From assembly GCA_023391105.1 (NCBI GenBank), contig JAEWBO010000010.1, positions 1-64,000 of the forward strand: a DNA stretch of 64,000 nucleotides, given 5' to 3'. The notes below the pieces were generated by a model, which searched no databases, had not been told where the DNA came from, and saw only the letters and a program-made list of their open reading frames with translations. This document shows, one piece after another, positions 16,628 through 25,670 of this stretch. Both the position numbers and the translations under genes were made by a program. The stretch is from Bacillota bacterium (lineage in GTDB: Bacteria; Bacillota; Clostridia; Christensenellales; SZUA-584). The first letter of the stretch is position 1. Each line of letters starts with the position of its first letter.

Positions 16628-17974
16628 CTAACCAATAATTATCTTTTCTTCTGGATTATGCAAATTCGTTTTCTCTTTAACTCTTGCCATAATCGCCATG
16701 GCCAGCGTCAGGCTGCCGACACGGCCACAATACATCAGGATTAAGATGAGCATCCGCGACATTGCGCTAAGATCACGTGTTATACCCGTGGAAAGTCCCA
16801 CAGTGCTGATCGCTGATATCACTTCAAATGCGGCGTTTTTAACATGCAGTCCTTGGGCCGTAATCAGCAGGAACGCGCCTGTGACTGCCAGTACAATATA
16901 TATGGTTGCGCTGCCGTAAGCACGCTTGAGCGCGCCGGTATCCAGCCTTCTGTGGAAAATATTCATGTCATCCGAATTTCGGATATATGAAACCGTCGCC
17001 AGCAAAATGGTCATCACCGCCGTTGTTTTGATACCGCCGCCGGTCGAACCCGGTGACGCGCCAATCATCATCAGCAACATAGTGAGCACCATTCCGCTCT
17101 CTGTCAGCGCGCTCGTATCCACCGTATTAAATCCGGCTGTTCGGGGAGTAATTGATTGAAACAACGAAGCCATGATCTGACCCATCGGCGAAAGGCCTGC
17201 CAGTGTGTTGTCTTTCTCCATCATGTAAAATAAAACAGCGCCACCCATAATCAATACCAGCGTCATGAGCAGTACGATCTTGGTATGCAGTCGGTAGCGC
17301 GCATAGCGCAGCTTGTGTTCCCAAATATCATCCCAAACAACAAAGCCAAGCCCACCTATTACGATCAGTGACATGATCGTCAGATTAACAAGAATATCGC
17401 TTTGATAGGGCATCAGTGAGGTATATGGCGCAAAGCGCCCCATCAGATCAAAGCCCGCATTGCAAAATGCGGAAACAGAATGAAATATCGCATTATAGAT
17501 GCCTGTTGCTAAGCCCATATGCGGGCAGAAGCGGATAGTCAGCAGTACAGCGCCGACACCCTCAAACAGCGCTGCGCATATCATGACTCTTTTGACAAGC
17601 CGTACGATGCCGCCTATCTGAAACGCGCTGACAGATTCGGTCAGCATACCACGCTCCTTCAGACCGATTTTTCGCCGCGCCATCATCAAAAACAGCGTTG
17701 CAACCGTCATAAAGCCAAGCCCGCCAACTTGTATCAGGCATAGAATAACCAGCTGCCCGAACAAGCTGAACTGTGTATATGTATCGTAAACGACCAGCCC
17801 TGTGACACAGGTGGCCGAGGTGGACGTAAACAGCGCATCAACAAAAGGAATAGCCCGTCCCGCGCGGTTCGAAATGGGGAGGGAAAGCAACAGCGCACCT
17901 AGCAAGATGATGGCCGCGAAACCAATCGCGATTATTTGTATCGAATTTAATCTGATTTTTCCGAATAGTTTCAT
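16628..17974 (-). CDS. ktrB: Potassium transporter membrane subunit (KtrB/TrkH family)
   Basis: The 448-residue membrane protein has four M1-P-M2 repeats. The filter loops are recognisable: TSATCVTGLVV, SVSAFCNAGFD, ITPRTAGFNTV and AISTVGLSTGIT, each with the conserved Gly that lines the K+ (or Na+) pore. Its length suits KtrB. It is co-transcribed with a small membrane-anchored protein upstream and with ktrA and the two-component genes downstream. Confidence 0.92.
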   Translation of the reverse strand: MKLFGKIRLNSIQIIAIGFAAIILLGALLLSLPISNRAGRAIPFVDALFTSTSATCVTGLVVYDTYTQFSLFGQLVILCLIQVGGLGFMTVATLFLMMARRKIGLKERGMLTESVSAFQIGGIVRLVKRVMICAALFEGVGAVLLTIRFCPHMGLATGIYNAIFHSVSAFCNAGFDLMGRFAPYTSLMPYQSDILVNLTIMSLIVIGGLGFVVWDDIWEHKLRYARYRLHTKIVLLMTLVLIMGGAVLFYMMEKDNTLAGLSPMGQIMASLFQSITPRTAGFNTVDTSALTESGMVLTMLLMMIGASPGSTGGGIKTTAVMTILLATVSYIRNSDDMNIFHRRLDTGALKRAYGSATIYIVLAVTGAFLLITAQGLHVKNAAFEVISAISTVGLSTGITRDLSAMSRMLILILMYCGRVGSLTLAMAIMARVKEKTNLHNPEEKIIIG

Positions 17975-17983
17975 ATCCTCTGT

Positions 17984-18427
17984 TTACCCCTTTATATGTG
18001 CGATGATCTGCGACACGGTCAGATCACCTCGCAGGATCACCATAATTTCTGTTTGTTTAAATACATTTTGATAGGTTATTTCATTACATTTTGCCATTGT
18101 ATGAATGCCTAATTGATTTCTCTTCGCAGTCAAGCATGCCAGCAGGTTATCTTCGTCGCTACTCGAAAAAGCGCCTATCCAATGATAATTCACCCCGGTG
18201 TTCATTTCCGGTGCTATTGCCCAGTCATTTGTGATTTCTGCTCTATTCAAATCTTCACTGAGTGATTCAACGACCTTCTGATCGCCATAAAGAAAAATCT
18301 CCTTGGTAACAACGGCATCTGGTTCCATCGTGAACCCGCCGCGGTCAAAGAAACGATTCAGACGGGATACAGCAACATACCCAATAAGAATAGCTCCGAT
18401 AACGGCAATGATGAGCAACACATCCAT
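17984..18427 (-). CDS. Unknown membrane-anchored protein of the potassium operon
   Basis: A 147-residue protein from ATG 18427 (GGGGGTG site). One N-terminal transmembrane helix (VLLIIAVIGAILIGYVAVS) is followed by a soluble domain of about 115 residues starting with KEIFLYGDQKVVESLSEDL, which resembles the first beta-alpha unit of a Rossmann/RCK fold but has no glycine-rich loop. I do not recognise the family. Lying 9 bp ahead of ktrB as first gene of the operon, it may be an accessory subunit of the transporter (inference). Confidence 0.65.
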   Translation of the reverse strand: MDVLLIIAVIGAILIGYVAVSRLNRFFDRGGFTMEPDAVVTKEIFLYGDQKVVESLSEDLNRAEITNDWAIAPEMNTGVNYHWIGAFSSSDEDNLLACLTAKRNQLGIHTMAKCNEITYQNVFKQTEIMVILRGDLTVSQIIAHIKG

Positions 18428-18771
18428 ACGAGCACCCCCATAACGAGTATACATTCACAGGTATAAACACTGTGCAAACATAAGTCTGTCAGTGTTAATT
18501 TTGTATAAATGTGAAAATGACAATAAAAAAATAAAGATGCACTTCAACAAAAGGCAGCATCCTCATCATGTCGATATGACATTTTTTCTAATGAGCTTTG
18601 TTCGTTTTCCATACCCTCATAACAACACCAAGCAAACCACTGCGCTCGGGTGCTATTATGTACCATTCAATCAGTCGGTTTTATTGTCGGTTTTGGCTGA
18701 CAAAATGCCTGAATTCTAGATGAATACCGGGTCAAGTATACATAGGTATAGGAACTTTTTTTGGAGTGTAC
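18428..18771. other. Non-coding region between two leftward operons
   Basis: Upstream region of the potassium operon and downstream region of the xanthine dehydrogenase operon. No convincing gene or known riboswitch (I looked for a ydaO-type c-di-AMP element) can be seen. A 75-codon frame at 18492-18719 is not supported. Confidence 0.4.
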
Positions 18772-18803
18772 AAAAAAGCTGGCCTCGTATGACCGGGGCC
18801 AGC
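18772..18803 (-). terminator. Terminator of the xanthine dehydrogenase operon
   Basis: Perfect 7-bp stem GCTGGCC/GGCCAGC (18778-18784 with 18797-18803), followed on the minus strand by six Ts. Confidence 0.8.
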
Positions 18804-18835
18804 CACTGCTGCATCCAAGTTATCCAGCACAAGAA

Positions 18836-19654
18836 CTAAATTCCATTTGAACTCAGAAAATCATTGAGCAGATTGAGGCAAACCTTCTTGCGGTACTCCG
18901 CAGAGACACGCCCCCTGATGGGAACGATTGCTTTCTCAAACGCGGACAGATATGCACTCTTGCTTTCTTTTGCCTGCGCGACGGTTTTGCCAATGAGCAT
19001 CGCGTCAATATCCTCGCGACGAATAATCACATCGCTCACCGCGCCAAAGGCGGTCGCACAGTGCTTAATAACCTCGTTTTCAACACACATCAGCCCCGCA
19101 AAGGCAGTGCGTGAAATGGCCAGCGCCTTTCTCGCGCCAATCTTCTGATAATAATAATTCTCAAGCCACTGAGTGGGCAGCAAAATCTGTGTAATGAGCT
19201 CGTCATTGCGCATGGCCAGTTTTTTCCTGCCCAGATAAAACTCCTTGATAGGTAAGGTGCGCTCTCCCGAAGTGCTCGCGAGCTTCAGCTTCGCGTCCGC
19301 CACAAAAAAGATCAATGCGCTGTCCGCTTTGGCGCTGCCATTTGCGATATTGCCGCCAATCGTCCCTTCGTTGCGTATGGCGGGTGCTGCAATGAGCAGC
19401 AGCGCTTCCTTGAGCAGCGCAGGTGTCAGCGAATGATCAATCAGTTCTGTAAAGGTGCAGCCCGCTCCAAGGCTTAATATACCATCCTCCAGCGATATGC
19501 GTTTTATCTCAGGTACGCGGTTTAAGAACAGATACGCGCCTGTCCGGTGCTCTTCGATCATCAAATCAGTGCCGCCCGCGTAGGGTATAACGTCGTGCGC
19601 GGCGCGTATTTCCAGTGCTTCCTTCAGAGAAGTCGGCGTATATCCGTTTACCAT
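18836..19654 (-). CDS. xdhB: Xanthine dehydrogenase-type FAD-binding subunit
   Basis: The 272-residue medium subunit of a three-subunit molybdenum hydroxylase carries FAD and passes electrons from the Fe-S subunit to the acceptor. Typical motifs are PYAGGTDLM near residue 21 and AIRNEGTIGGNIANGSAKAD near 91, both FAD-contact loops of the CoxM/XdhB family. The C-terminal CO-dehydrogenase flavoprotein domain follows from about 165. AAGGAGGG precedes the ATG, which overlaps the Fe-S subunit stop by 7 bp. It is the last gene of the operon, followed by a terminator. Confidence 0.9.
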   Translation of the reverse strand: MVNGYTPTSLKEALEIRAAHDVIPYAGGTDLMIEEHRTGAYLFLNRVPEIKRISLEDGILSLGAGCTFTELIDHSLTPALLKEALLLIAAPAIRNEGTIGGNIANGSAKADSALIFFVADAKLKLASTSGERTLPIKEFYLGRKKLAMRNDELITQILLPTQWLENYYYQKIGARKALAISRTAFAGLMCVENEVIKHCATAFGAVSDVIIRREDIDAMLIGKTVAQAKESKSAYLSAFEKAIVPIRGRVSAEYRKKVCLNLLNDFLSSNGI

Positions 19655-20124
19655 AATCCTGCGCCCTCCTTTGCGGCAATCTGTATCGCCTTGACTATCG
19701 CATTATAACCTGTACATCGGCAAAGGTTCCCGGATAAGCCCTCGCGGATATCCTCTTCTGTCGGATCGGGGTTCTTCGCCAGTACGCTTTCGCTGGCGAG
19801 AATCATGCCGGGAATACAGAACCCGCACTGCACAGCGGAAACGGATGCATACGCGGCATCCAATACCTTAAAACGCTCCGTCTTGCTGTATCCTTCAATG
19901 GTCACCACGCTGCTCCCAGCCACTCTGCCCATGGCCACCATACAGCTGTTGACAAGCATGCCGTCCAGTAAAACGCTGCATGCACCACATTCGCCTTCCT
20001 TGCAGCCGCACTTCACGCCGGTCAGCCTGTATTCCTCGCGGAGAACGTCGAGCAGACGATCTGTCGCGCTGCCCTCATAAACGACTTTTTCTCCATTTAG
20101 CTGAAATACAATTCCCTGCTTCAT
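19648..20124 (-). CDS. xdhC: Xanthine dehydrogenase-type 2Fe-2S subunit
   Basis: The 158-residue small subunit has two [2Fe-2S] centres. The plant-ferredoxin-type site is CGCKEGECGACSVLLDG with a later Cys (NSCMV), and the second site is QCGFCIPGM with CRCTGY. It transfers electrons from the molybdenum subunit to the FAD subunit. ATG 20124 was chosen over longer frames because AAGGAGGT lies just upstream and it begins 1 bp after the preceding stop codon. Confidence 0.93.
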   Translation of the reverse strand: MKQGIVFQLNGEKVVYEGSATDRLLDVLREEYRLTGVKCGCKEGECGACSVLLDGMLVNSCMVAMGRVAGSSVVTIEGYSKTERFKVLDAAYASVSAVQCGFCIPGMILASESVLAKNPDPTEEDIREGLSGNLCRCTGYNAIVKAIQIAAKEGAGLW

Positions 20125-20125
20125 A

Positions 20126-22264
20126 TTAACCGACCTCCTTTGTCTTTGAACTGATGCAAAGCAACGCGTCTTCCGCGCTGAACGGTATGTGGTTAATCCT
20201 TGCGCCAAGCGCCTGCTCCATAGCGGACATATAAGCGCTGGGGGCACCCACAAGCGGCAGCTCCCCCGCGCCTTTCGCGCCGTAGGGGCCGTCCGGATAC
20301 TCTTCCACATGCATATGAACCTGCATCACCGGGATATCCACAGATGTCGGGATGATATAATCTGAATAGCTGTTGTTCCGGATGCGGCCCTTTGCGTCCG
20401 CCGCCATTTGCTCCATACTGGAATAGCCAAGACCCTGCATCAATCCGCCTTCCATCTGACCCACCACGATATTCATATCGATCGGCGTGCCGACGTCAAA
20501 GCTGGCCCATGCACCCACAATCTCGTTGACTCCGGTCAGCGTATCCACCTGCACCTCCACTGCACAGGCCGCCCATGCGTATGTGGGATAGGCGTCGCCC
20601 TGAAACTTCTCGATATAGAACGGGATGACAAAATCCGGTTCCTTGAACCGCTCCTCGATAACCTGGTCTTCTCCCTGTTTCCATTCGCTGCGCAGCCGTA
20701 TCGCGGCACGCCGTAAAAGCTCGCCTACGGTCATCAGGCTTCTTGAGGCGACCGTCGGCCCGGAATCGGGAACGCGATCAGTATCCGGGTTCTCGTAAAA
20801 GACCTGCTCAAGCGGGATGTTCAGCTCGTTGGCCACAATTTTGCATAGCGTGGTTTTAATACCCTGTCCGATGTCGCTCTGGCTGGCAAGCACTTCTATA
20901 CGTCCGTCCGGATATTTGTGCAGGCGTGTCACAGCTTTGATGATATCCCGCTCGCCGCTGCCGGTGAACCCCGCGCCGTGGAACCACGTGCTCATGCCAA
21001 TGCCCCTGCGGTAACGCCCCTGCTGCTCTGTTGCATACTGCTTGCGCTTGCCTTCAAAGCCGCTCATTTTCTCCACTTCGGCGATCATGGCGGGCAGCGG
21101 CACAGGAAAATGATATTTTCCTCCCGTGGAAGTGGCGTCACCTTGCTTCACAATGTGGCGTTTCTTGAAGGTCAATGGCTCCTCGCCCAGATCCTTTGCG
21201 ATGTGCTCCATCATCATCTCCACCGCAAAAAACGTCTGCGGCGCACCGAAGCCGCGGTATGCGCCGTTGGGCACCGTGTTGGTTTTGACGGCGCTGCCGT
21301 GCACACGCAGGTTCTCGATATTGTAAACACCCGGAGAGGCAATGATACCTCGCTGAAGCACCACAGCAGAAAGCGTGGTGAAACCACCCGCGTTAAAAAG
21401 CACGTCGATATCCATGGCGCTGACGCGACCGTCTTTGACGGCCACTTTGTAGCGACAGAGCGACGGGTGCCGTTTTGATGTAAATTCCATATCCTCGCGC
21501 CTGCCGTAGATGACACGGACGGGCTTGCCGTTTGCTTTATAGGCCGCAACAGCCACCTGGCAGGCGAGTATGGACGGATAGGCCTCCTTGCCGCCAAAAC
21601 CGCCGCCTGTGACATCCTGCATCACGCGTACACGATCGGGCGTGAACCCCAAGGCTTTGGCGATCGCGCCATGCACATAGTAAGGACACTGAAGGCTGCC
21701 GTGAACAGTGGCCTTTCCGTCCTTGTATTCGGCGATCATGCCCTGCGTCTCCAGATAGGCCTGCTCTTGATAGCCTGTTTCAAATTCTTCCTCGTAAACC
21801 TTATCCGCCTCAGCGAAGGCCTTGTCAACGTCGCCTTTGCCAAAGTTGTAGTCGAAGAAAACAGTGTCCGCTTCCCGCACGTCCAGCACAGCGGGCAGTT
21901 CTTCATAGACAATCTCAATCTCTCCGGCGATGCGCTCAACCTCGTCCTCACTGGGACCAACGACCATCAGCACAGGGTCACCGATGTATTCCACCGTGCT
22001 TTCAGCGTACACAGGGGTATCATCCTTGACGATATGAACTTCGTTGATGCCCGGTACGTCCCGATAATCCACAGTGAAATACCCCGGAGGCAAAGATGGC
22101 GCTTTAATGTCCAGTATTTTTGCGCGTGCGTACGGGGAACGCACGAGCTTTCCGTGCAGCATATCCTTGTGCGCGAAATCGCCCACATATATGGCACTAC
22201 CGTCTGTCTTGATTCCGTGGTCCTTTTTGACGACGGATTTGCTGATTTCCTTCATGTTCGGCAT
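20126..22264 (-). CDS. xdhA: Xanthine dehydrogenase-type molybdopterin-binding subunit
   Basis: The 712-residue large subunit begins with an aldehyde oxidase a/b hammerhead domain (about 15-125). The molybdopterin domains follow, with GGGFGGKE near 220, AYRGFGAPQ near 335, and the C-terminal loop GAKGAGELPLVGAPSA, which carries the catalytic Glu. The family hydroxylates purines or other N-heterocycles with a molybdenum-cytosine-dinucleotide cofactor. Lying between a MocA-type cytidylyltransferase and the two small subunits, it is a complete enzyme set. The actual substrate (xanthine, nicotinate or another heterocycle) cannot be fixed from sequence. Confidence 0.9.
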   Translation of the reverse strand: MPNMKEISKSVVKKDHGIKTDGSAIYVGDFAHKDMLHGKLVRSPYARAKILDIKAPSLPPGYFTVDYRDVPGINEVHIVKDDTPVYAESTVEYIGDPVLMVVGPSEDEVERIAGEIEIVYEELPAVLDVREADTVFFDYNFGKGDVDKAFAEADKVYEEEFETGYQEQAYLETQGMIAEYKDGKATVHGSLQCPYYVHGAIAKALGFTPDRVRVMQDVTGGGFGGKEAYPSILACQVAVAAYKANGKPVRVIYGRREDMEFTSKRHPSLCRYKVAVKDGRVSAMDIDVLFNAGGFTTLSAVVLQRGIIASPGVYNIENLRVHGSAVKTNTVPNGAYRGFGAPQTFFAVEMMMEHIAKDLGEEPLTFKKRHIVKQGDATSTGGKYHFPVPLPAMIAEVEKMSGFEGKRKQYATEQQGRYRRGIGMSTWFHGAGFTGSGERDIIKAVTRLHKYPDGRIEVLASQSDIGQGIKTTLCKIVANELNIPLEQVFYENPDTDRVPDSGPTVASRSLMTVGELLRRAAIRLRSEWKQGEDQVIEERFKEPDFVIPFYIEKFQGDAYPTYAWAACAVEVQVDTLTGVNEIVGAWASFDVGTPIDMNIVVGQMEGGLMQGLGYSSMEQMAADAKGRIRNNSYSDYIIPTSVDIPVMQVHMHVEEYPDGPYGAKGAGELPLVGAPSAYMSAMEQALGARINHIPFSAEDALLCISSKTKEVG

Positions 22265-22274
22265 CCCTCCTTAT

Positions 22275-22931
22275 TTATCCGATCATATTCATGGCCGGTT
22301 CCGGCCCGGTTTGCAGCAGATTCTGTCTGCTTTCCAAATAGCGTGAAAGCTTTAAAAAGTCGTCCCTATTGTCGGCGTCCAGCAGACACCCTCTGTCCTG
22401 AACGGCCACTTCGATAATTTGCCGCTCATAGCTGTGCCATATCCCGCGCAGCCCGCCCTCTTTGTCATAGGAGAGAATGTCTCCCGAGCAGGAGGCACGA
22501 ATCAGCGGCGGATGCTTTCTGTGGCCGTCAATAGTGGGTATGGCGACCGATGCATCCGTATCTGCCAGCGCCGAGGCGAGTGCGGACATCGTACTGGCCG
22601 CCACGGCCGGCATATCTCCGGGTAACAGGAAGAAGGCGTCGCAGGGCGCAAGCGCGGCAATGCCGGTTTTTATTGATGCCAGCATATCCGTCGTTTCATA
22701 GGCGGAGTTAATCGCAAAGCGCACCCGTTCTGCGGAATAAACCCGACTCAAAAGCCCCTGAACTTCCGAAGCCCGTAAGCCCAGCACGACCGTTACAGCC
22801 TCAGCGCCGCCGCGAAAGAGGCTTTCCACGCTGTACTCAATAAGCGTTTTGTCACCGATGCGCATCAGCGGCTTAAAGGCTCCCATTCTGCTGGACAGCC
22901 CCGCCGCCAGAACCAGACCATTAAGCTTCAT
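22275..22931 (-). CDS. Molybdenum cofactor cytidylyltransferase-like protein (MocA/YgfJ type)
   Basis: The 218-residue GT-A-fold nucleotidyltransferase starts with the intact nucleotide loop GLVLAAGLSSRMGAFKPL; later come LPGDMPAV (metal-binding Asp) and a KHPPLI loop. MocA adds CMP to molybdopterin to make the dinucleotide cofactor used by xanthine dehydrogenases; the YgfJ branch accompanies selenium-dependent molybdenum hydroxylases. Its ATG overlaps the stop of the upstream fused dehydrogenase gene by 4 bp, and the XDH large subunit follows at once. Confidence 0.85.
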   Translation of the reverse strand: MKLNGLVLAAGLSSRMGAFKPLMRIGDKTLIEYSVESLFRGGAEAVTVVLGLRASEVQGLLSRVYSAERVRFAINSAYETTDMLASIKTGIAALAPCDAFFLLPGDMPAVAASTMSALASALADTDASVAIPTIDGHRKHPPLIRASCSGDILSYDKEGGLRGIWHSYERQIIEVAVQDRGCLLDADNRDDFLKLSRYLESRQNLLQTGPEPAMNMIG

Positions 22932-25495
22932 CGTTTTTCCTTCCTATAATACGTATCCTGCAAGGGCAGCGATGTACGGAACCTGCCGTCGTACCGGTAA
23001 TAGGCATGCGAACAGGCCGGGGAGGTGGGAATCAGGCAAAGCTCGCCCACACCCTTTGCTCCATAAGCATACGGCAGCTTTTCTCCCGGCGACTGCACCA
23101 GTCTGACCTCTATCTGCGGCACATCCGTTGCCCGCATCAAACCAAGTGTAGCGAATTTTACCTTGGGATAGCCGTTTTCAATCGGATAGTCCTCTGTCAG
23201 CGCAAACCCCAGACCCATCACAACGCCGCCTTCAATCTGCCCTTCGACGCTTTGTATGTTGACGGGCGTCCCCACGTCATACGCGGCGACAACTTTATCG
23301 ACACGGCCATTGTCATCGAGAACAACCACCTGCGCCGCATAGCTGTAACTGATGTGGCTGACGGGGTTTTTCTTGGGTGTTCCCATCGGATCGGTGATGG
23401 GCACATACTCGCCGTAAAACTCGCTGCCTTCAAGGCTCTCCAAAGATTTGCCGTCCTCAAGCGCAGCGCTGAGCTTTTCCGCCGCGCGCCGAGATGCCTC
23501 GCCGGTGATGACTGTCTGGCGCGAAGCCGTGCTCGTTCCGCTGTCCGGCGTACGAATTGTATCCGGCCGCTCGTGATCGATTAGCTGGGGATCAAGGCCG
23601 GTCACTTCGCAGACCACCTGCGTGCATACCGTCGCAATGCCCTGACCCATGCAGGCCGCGCTCGTGCGAATCTTCACCCTGCCGTTTTCAACAGAAAGGA
23701 TGCAGCGCCCCGTATCCCGTATACCGATGCCCTTGCCGCTGTTTTTAAAACCGCATGCAAGCCCGGCGTAAGGGTGCGCCTCATAAACCTCTCTGACCGC
23801 CTCGAGACATTCCGTCATGGCGCAATTCTCATCCGCGATTTGCCCATTCGGCAGCTCCTGCCCCGGACGGATCGCGTTTTTGTAGCGGATCTCCCAAGGC
23901 GATATACCGGCCATCTCCGCCAGCAGATTGAGATTGTTTTCCGTTGCAAAGCAGCTTTGCGTTACACCAAAGCCGCGGTAAGCGCCCGCGACAACGTTGT
24001 TGGTATAAACACTCATGCCCAGTATGTCGATGTTCTGGTAATTATACGGACCGGCGGCATGCGTGCAAGCACGCTGGAGCACAGGCCCGCCAAGGCTTGC
24101 GTAAGCGCCCGTATCGGCAATCAGCACCGCCTTCATTGCGGTGAGGTTGCCCGCCTCGTCGCACGCGGTGGTAAATTCCATATGCATAGAGTGGCGTTTG
24201 GTGTGGTATAAAAGGCTGTCCTGACGGCTGAATTTCACCTTGACCGGCGCTTTCACATACCACGCCATCAGCGCCGCGTGGTGCTGTACGCTCATATCCT
24301 CTTTGCCGCCAAAGCCGCCGCCCACCAGCTTGCTCTGACAATGTACCTTTTCCTCGGAAATTTTAAGCATGGCGGCAATTTCGTGCTTTTCGTCGTACAC
24401 GCTTTGCGCCCCGCTGTACAGCAATAATCCATCCTCGCCCTCGGGCATGGCGATGGCGCATTCCGGTTCCATAAACGCATGGTCGTTAAAGGGCGTATAA
24501 TATTTTTTCGTGACAACATATTTGGATGCCCGAATCGCCGCGTCCGCATCTCCCCTCTTCAGGGTTTCCCGGCGCAGAATATTGCCTCCTTCGTGGATCA
24601 GCGGCGCGTCGGCCCGCAGCGCATCCGTCGGCGAGGTAACAGGACGAAGCTCGGTGTAGTCCACATCAATAAGGGAGAGCACCTCGTCCAGCGTCTCTTC
24701 GGTCTTTGTACACACCAGCGCGATAGCGTCTCCGATGTAACGCGTGATATCGCCCTCGGCGATCATCACATCCCAATCCGGTATGATATGGCCGGTTTTA
24801 TTGTATGGCACGTCCTTCGCCGTCAGTATTTTCACACAGTCGGGGTGCTGCTGCGCGCGTCCAAGGTCAATTTTGTTCACGCGGGCGCGGGGATATTTTG
24901 AGCGAAGCGCCTTTGCATACAGCATGCCCGGCATCACCACATCGTCGACATACTCGCCTGTTCCCAGCACCTTTTCCTGTACATCCGGACGAATAAAACG
25001 GCGGTTCACGCCGGTCTGATCCTCTGCTGCCGGAACAGGCAGATCATTCCGGAAAAACTCCGCCGCCATAAGGATAGCGTCTTCAATTTTTATGTAGCCG
25101 GTGCAGCGGCAAATGTGTCCGCGCATAGCCGCTTTGACCTCCGCGCGTGTGGGCGAAGGATTTTGATCAAGCAGTGCCTTGGCGCATATCACCATACCGG
25201 GAATGCAAAAGCCGCACTGCACGGCTCCCGCTTCGCCGAAACAATAGACATAAACTTCCTTTTCCCTGCTTGACAGGCCTTCCACGGTCAGGACAGACTT
25301 TCCCTGAAACTTTGAAAGCATCTGATTGCAGGCTTTGACCTTTTTGCCGTCCACCAGTATGGTGCACGCGCCGCAGGCCCCCTCGCCGCAGCCGTCCTTT
25401 GCCGCAGTCAAACGAAGATCCTCCCTCAGGAAAACCAGAAGCTTCTTATCCTTTTCTGCCTGTACCAATCTGCCGTTCACTGTCAGTTCAATCAA
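22928..25495 (-). CDS. Fused 2Fe-2S/molybdopterin dehydrogenase of the selenium-dependent xanthine dehydrogenase type
   Basis: 855 residues from a TTG at 25495; the strong AGGAGGGG site 8 bp upstream fixes this start, although the frame is open to 25729. The N-terminal 150 residues hold two [2Fe-2S] sites (GCGEGACGACTILVDG; QCGFCIPGMV; CRCTGY). A hammerhead domain follows, then molybdopterin domains with GGGFGGKED, AYRGFGVTQ and catalytic GAKGVGELCL. This architecture without an FAD domain matches the Se-dependent xanthine dehydrogenase family found beside YgfJ-type genes. The selenium is a labile cofactor ligand, so no in-frame TGA is expected. Assignment to the Se branch is from architecture and context, not proven. 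Confidence 0.85.
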   Translation of the reverse strand: MIELTVNGRLVQAEKDKKLLVFLREDLRLTAAKDGCGEGACGACTILVDGKKVKACNQMLSKFQGKSVLTVEGLSSREKEVYVYCFGEAGAVQCGFCIPGMVICAKALLDQNPSPTRAEVKAAMRGHICRCTGYIKIEDAILMAAEFFRNDLPVPAAEDQTGVNRRFIRPDVQEKVLGTGEYVDDVVMPGMLYAKALRSKYPRARVNKIDLGRAQQHPDCVKILTAKDVPYNKTGHIIPDWDVMIAEGDITRYIGDAIALVCTKTEETLDEVLSLIDVDYTELRPVTSPTDALRADAPLIHEGGNILRRETLKRGDADAAIRASKYVVTKKYYTPFNDHAFMEPECAIAMPEGEDGLLLYSGAQSVYDEKHEIAAMLKISEEKVHCQSKLVGGGFGGKEDMSVQHHAALMAWYVKAPVKVKFSRQDSLLYHTKRHSMHMEFTTACDEAGNLTAMKAVLIADTGAYASLGGPVLQRACTHAAGPYNYQNIDILGMSVYTNNVVAGAYRGFGVTQSCFATENNLNLLAEMAGISPWEIRYKNAIRPGQELPNGQIADENCAMTECLEAVREVYEAHPYAGLACGFKNSGKGIGIRDTGRCILSVENGRVKIRTSAACMGQGIATVCTQVVCEVTGLDPQLIDHERPDTIRTPDSGTSTASRQTVITGEASRRAAEKLSAALEDGKSLESLEGSEFYGEYVPITDPMGTPKKNPVSHISYSYAAQVVVLDDNGRVDKVVAAYDVGTPVNIQSVEGQIEGGVVMGLGFALTEDYPIENGYPKVKFATLGLMRATDVPQIEVRLVQSPGEKLPYAYGAKGVGELCLIPTSPACSHAYYRYDGRFRTSLPLQDTYYRKEKR

Positions 25496-25552
25496 GAACA
25501 GCCCCTCCTTTAAAACGCAAACGTCATTCTGGCGTAAACTAACGCTAATTTT

Positions 25553-25582
25553 ATTATAAATATTCCTAAAAGATAGTGCCAA
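25553..25582 (-). promoter_or_regulatory. Promoter of the molybdenum hydroxylase operon
   Basis: Minus-strand TTGGCA (plus 25577-25582), 18-bp spacer, perfect TATAAT (plus 25553-25558), about 57 bp before the TTG start. Immediately downstream is a short interrupted palindrome GCGT-N6-ACGC (25532-25545) that could be an operator. Confidence 0.6.
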
Positions 25583-25614
25583 ATACTTTGTCAGAAGAAC
25601 ACGCTGAAAGTCGT

Positions 25615-25644
25615 TAAAAAAAGCCGGTTCGACGATTCCGGGCT
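25615..25644 (-). terminator. Terminator after the MocA-ModE fusion gene
   Basis: On the minus strand AGCC-CGG pairs with CCGGCT around a loop of about 10 nt, followed by a run of Ts (plus 25615-25622). It separates the fusion gene from the dehydrogenase operon. Confidence 0.65.
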
Positions 25645-25670
25645 GGATGGATCTGAGTTTAATGGTCGTT

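Noticed and set aside
18455..18770. c-di-AMP (ydaO-type) riboswitch upstream of the potassium operon
   Set aside because: No conserved paired regions or GGG-containing core could be traced; only scattered short repeats.
21671..22417. 248-codon plus-strand frame opposite xdhA and mocA
   Set aside because: Antisense to conserved molybdenum hydroxylase sequence; no recognisable protein.
22928..25495. Selenocysteine (in-frame TGA) in the Se-dependent dehydrogenase-type gene
   Set aside because: The frame is uninterrupted, and in this family selenium is a cofactor ligand, not selenocysteine.
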